14,018 nt of DNA, taken from the NCBI GenBank assembly GCA_934097255.1, contig CAKONT010000009.1, positions 1-14,018 on the forward strand. Direction: 5' to 3'. Position 1 is the first letter of the stretch. Each line of letters opens with the position of its first letter. Source of the stretch: an uncultured Bacilli bacterium (GTDB taxonomy: Bacteria; Bacillota_I; Bacilli_A; RF39; UBA660). The translations under genes and the position numbers were made by a program. The notes below the pieces were generated by a model. That model saw only the letters and a list, made by a program, of their open reading frames with translations, had not been told where the DNA came from and did not search any database. Shown here in pieces: positions 12,825 through 14,018 of the stretch.

Positions 12825-13959
12825 ACTCTGTTTTTGGTATTTTAAGTTTCACACTAAATATTAATCCTTTAGGTAAAGATTTTTCTTCTTTTTCTTTATC
12901 ACTTTCTTCGCTATCAATACTTTCAGTGTTGTCGGTATCAGAAGTACTATCATCTATTTCTTCTTTTTCTTCTACAAGTTCTGGATCATAATATCTTATT
13001 CTCATATTATCATCATTTTCAGGAACTTCAAATACTAAAGATGCTTCCTTTGTTCCACCGACGACCAAATAACCAGTATATAACGAATTGCCAGCGTTTA
13101 TTGGAGAGATTATTCTTTTTGTCTCTTCATCTTTTGAATAGCAAACAGTCCAATCTTCACTGCTATAACGATACTTAGTATTAGATTTATTTTCCATATT
13201 TATGGTTATAATTAAATATTGATTTCCTTCTTTTGGTTTTTTATAACTTGTTCCCATTGAAGTTTCTACCGATACAACTTTATATCGTACACCTTTATAG
13301 TTTATAACATCTCCCATATTAAAGGTTTTATGTTCTTTTTCTGTTACAACATATCCCCTATTTTCAAAATCAACTATAATATTTTTTCCTAAAGATATTA
13401 TAACTAAAAACAAACTACATAGGAAAAAAGCATATAAAATCTTTTTTATCTTAAGTTTTCTTTTTTTATCTTTTATCTTTTGTGCTCTTGTTTTTTTTAT
13501 AACAACTTCTTCTAGTAATTCTTCTTTTTCTTGTTCTTTTTTATCTTTCTTTTTACTTATTCTTGTCTTACTTTTTAACTCATTTATTTTTACTTTAACT
13601 TCTTTAATTTTAGCTTTTTTTTCAAGTTTTACTTTATTTCCAAAAAGAATTGAATAGTTATCAGGAGTTAAAGAAACTGTTGAATCATCAACTTCTTCTA
13701 TTTCTTCTATTTTTTCTTTTAAGTCATTTATTTCTTCTTTGGTAAATAATACTTCTGTTTTTTCTAAATTATTTTTTGATTTATCAAAAAGAAGTTCTAC
13801 TTCTTCTTTTTCATTATTTTTAATAGGCTTAGTATTATTTTTCTTTTTAGTACTTTTGTTACTTTTATTTATCGAAGCGTTTGATAAATCACGTCCACAA
13901 CCAGGACATATTTTAACGCTATTTGCTACTTGTTTTTTGCATTTTTTACATGTTTTCAT
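12823..13959 (-). CDS. zinc-ribbon / single-TM / DUF4352 protein
   Basis: A 378-residue membrane protein of unknown function with four parts. First, an N-terminal zinc ribbon in the cytoplasm (C4, C7, C18, C21; the CPGCG type). Second, a long Lys/Glu-rich linker (about 30-170) likely to be helical or disordered. Third, one TM helix (about 173-192). Last, an extracytoplasmic DUF4352-like beta domain (about 205-327; NMGDVINYKGVRYKVVSVE, then GNQYLIITINMENKS), followed by an acidic Ser/Asp/Glu-rich stretch and a short end KGLIFSVKLKIPK. DUF4352 domains occur in envelope proteins and lipoproteins of Bacillota. The start ATG has its nearest ribosome site (GGGAG, 13976-13972) 12 bases away, with a tiny overlapping reading frame between. 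Confidence 0.82.
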   Translation of the reverse strand: MKTCKKCKKQVANSVKICPGCGRDLSNASINKSNKSTKKKNNTKPIKNNEKEEVELLFDKSKNNLEKTEVLFTKEEINDLKEKIEEIEEVDDSTVSLTPDNYSILFGNKVKLEKKAKIKEVKVKINELKSKTRISKKKDKKEQEKEELLEEVVIKKTRAQKIKDKKRKLKIKKILYAFFLCSLFLVIISLGKNIIVDFENRGYVVTEKEHKTFNMGDVINYKGVRYKVVSVETSMGTSYKKPKEGNQYLIITINMENKSNTKYRYSSEDWTVCYSKDEETKRIISPINAGNSLYTGYLVVGGTKEASLVFEVPENDDNMRIRYYDPELVEEKEEIDDSTSDTDNTESIDSEESDKEKEEKSLPKGLIFSVKLKIPKTE

Positions 13960-13985
13960 ACAACATCATTACTCCCTTGTACTAA

Positions 13986-14016
13986 ATTATATTATCGAAA
14001 CACTAACACTATTATA
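13986..14016 (-). promoter_or_regulatory. possible -10 boxes upstream of the zinc-ribbon gene
   Basis: Two TATAAT hexamers read toward the gene, at 13991-13986 and at 14016-14011. Neither shows a clear -35 box inside the window; the nearer one would give a leader of about 20 bases. Confidence 0.3.
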
Positions 14017-14018
14017 AC

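Noticed and set aside
13739..14017. 92-residue plus-strand frame opposite the zinc-ribbon gene
   Set aside because: The poly-Phe/Leu/Ser sequence is the complement of Lys/Glu-rich codons; it mimics a membrane protein.

Overview
The window is a strongly AT-rich chromosomal segment from a low-GC Gram-positive bacterium (Bacillota, Bacilli-like). TGA is used as a true stop codon (murT, rimI, tsaB, tsaE and the lipoprotein gene all end in TGA) and TGG encodes Trp, so this is not a Mycoplasma with code 4. Every tRNA encodes its own CCA, Shine-Dalgarno sites are AGGAGG/GGTGAT-like, and murT-gatD implies a peptidoglycan wall. The surface protein at 953-1930 resembles proteins I associate with uncultured gut Bacilli of the RF39 type; that placement is inference only.

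Layout. 1-832 (minus): the 5' end of pnp preceded by rpsO, the conserved S15/PNPase neighbourhood, with leader hairpins in front of both. 953-1930 (minus): a one-TM surface protein, divergent from 2042-4053 (plus), a murT-gatD operon. Here the GatD subunit has lost both catalytic residues of the glutaminase, which I consider the most unusual thing in the window. 4140-4381 (minus): tRNA Thr(GGT)-Gln(CTG)-Thr(CGT). 4418-5188 (minus): a probable PD-(D/E)XK nuclease-like gene between two tRNA clusters. 5268-5370 (plus): decayed, inverted tRNA fragments. 5419-5672 (minus): tRNA Ile(GAT)-Asn(GTT)-Glu(TTC). 5823-8279 (minus): the tsaE-tsaB-rimI-tsaD operon, with 4-base overlaps at each junction, making the t6A modification of ANN-decoding tRNAs. 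Four of the six tRNAs in this window are such substrates.

8356-10923 (minus): an operon of a COG2509-type FAD-dependent oxidoreductase, a small lipoprotein, a 69-residue membrane protein and a DUF308/HdeD-like membrane protein. 10988-13959 (minus): a four-TM protein of unknown function, an M23 metallopeptidase with an SH3-like region and no signal peptide, and a zinc-ribbon/TM/DUF4352 protein.

The genes are mostly translation, tRNA modification and cell-envelope functions. Recurrent regulatory style: extended -10 promoters with very short leaders, GGTGAT ribosome sites, and intrinsic terminators whose stems overlap the stop codon of the gene they end. No stretch longer than 300 bases lacks a gene. 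No CRISPR array, transposase or phage structural gene was seen.
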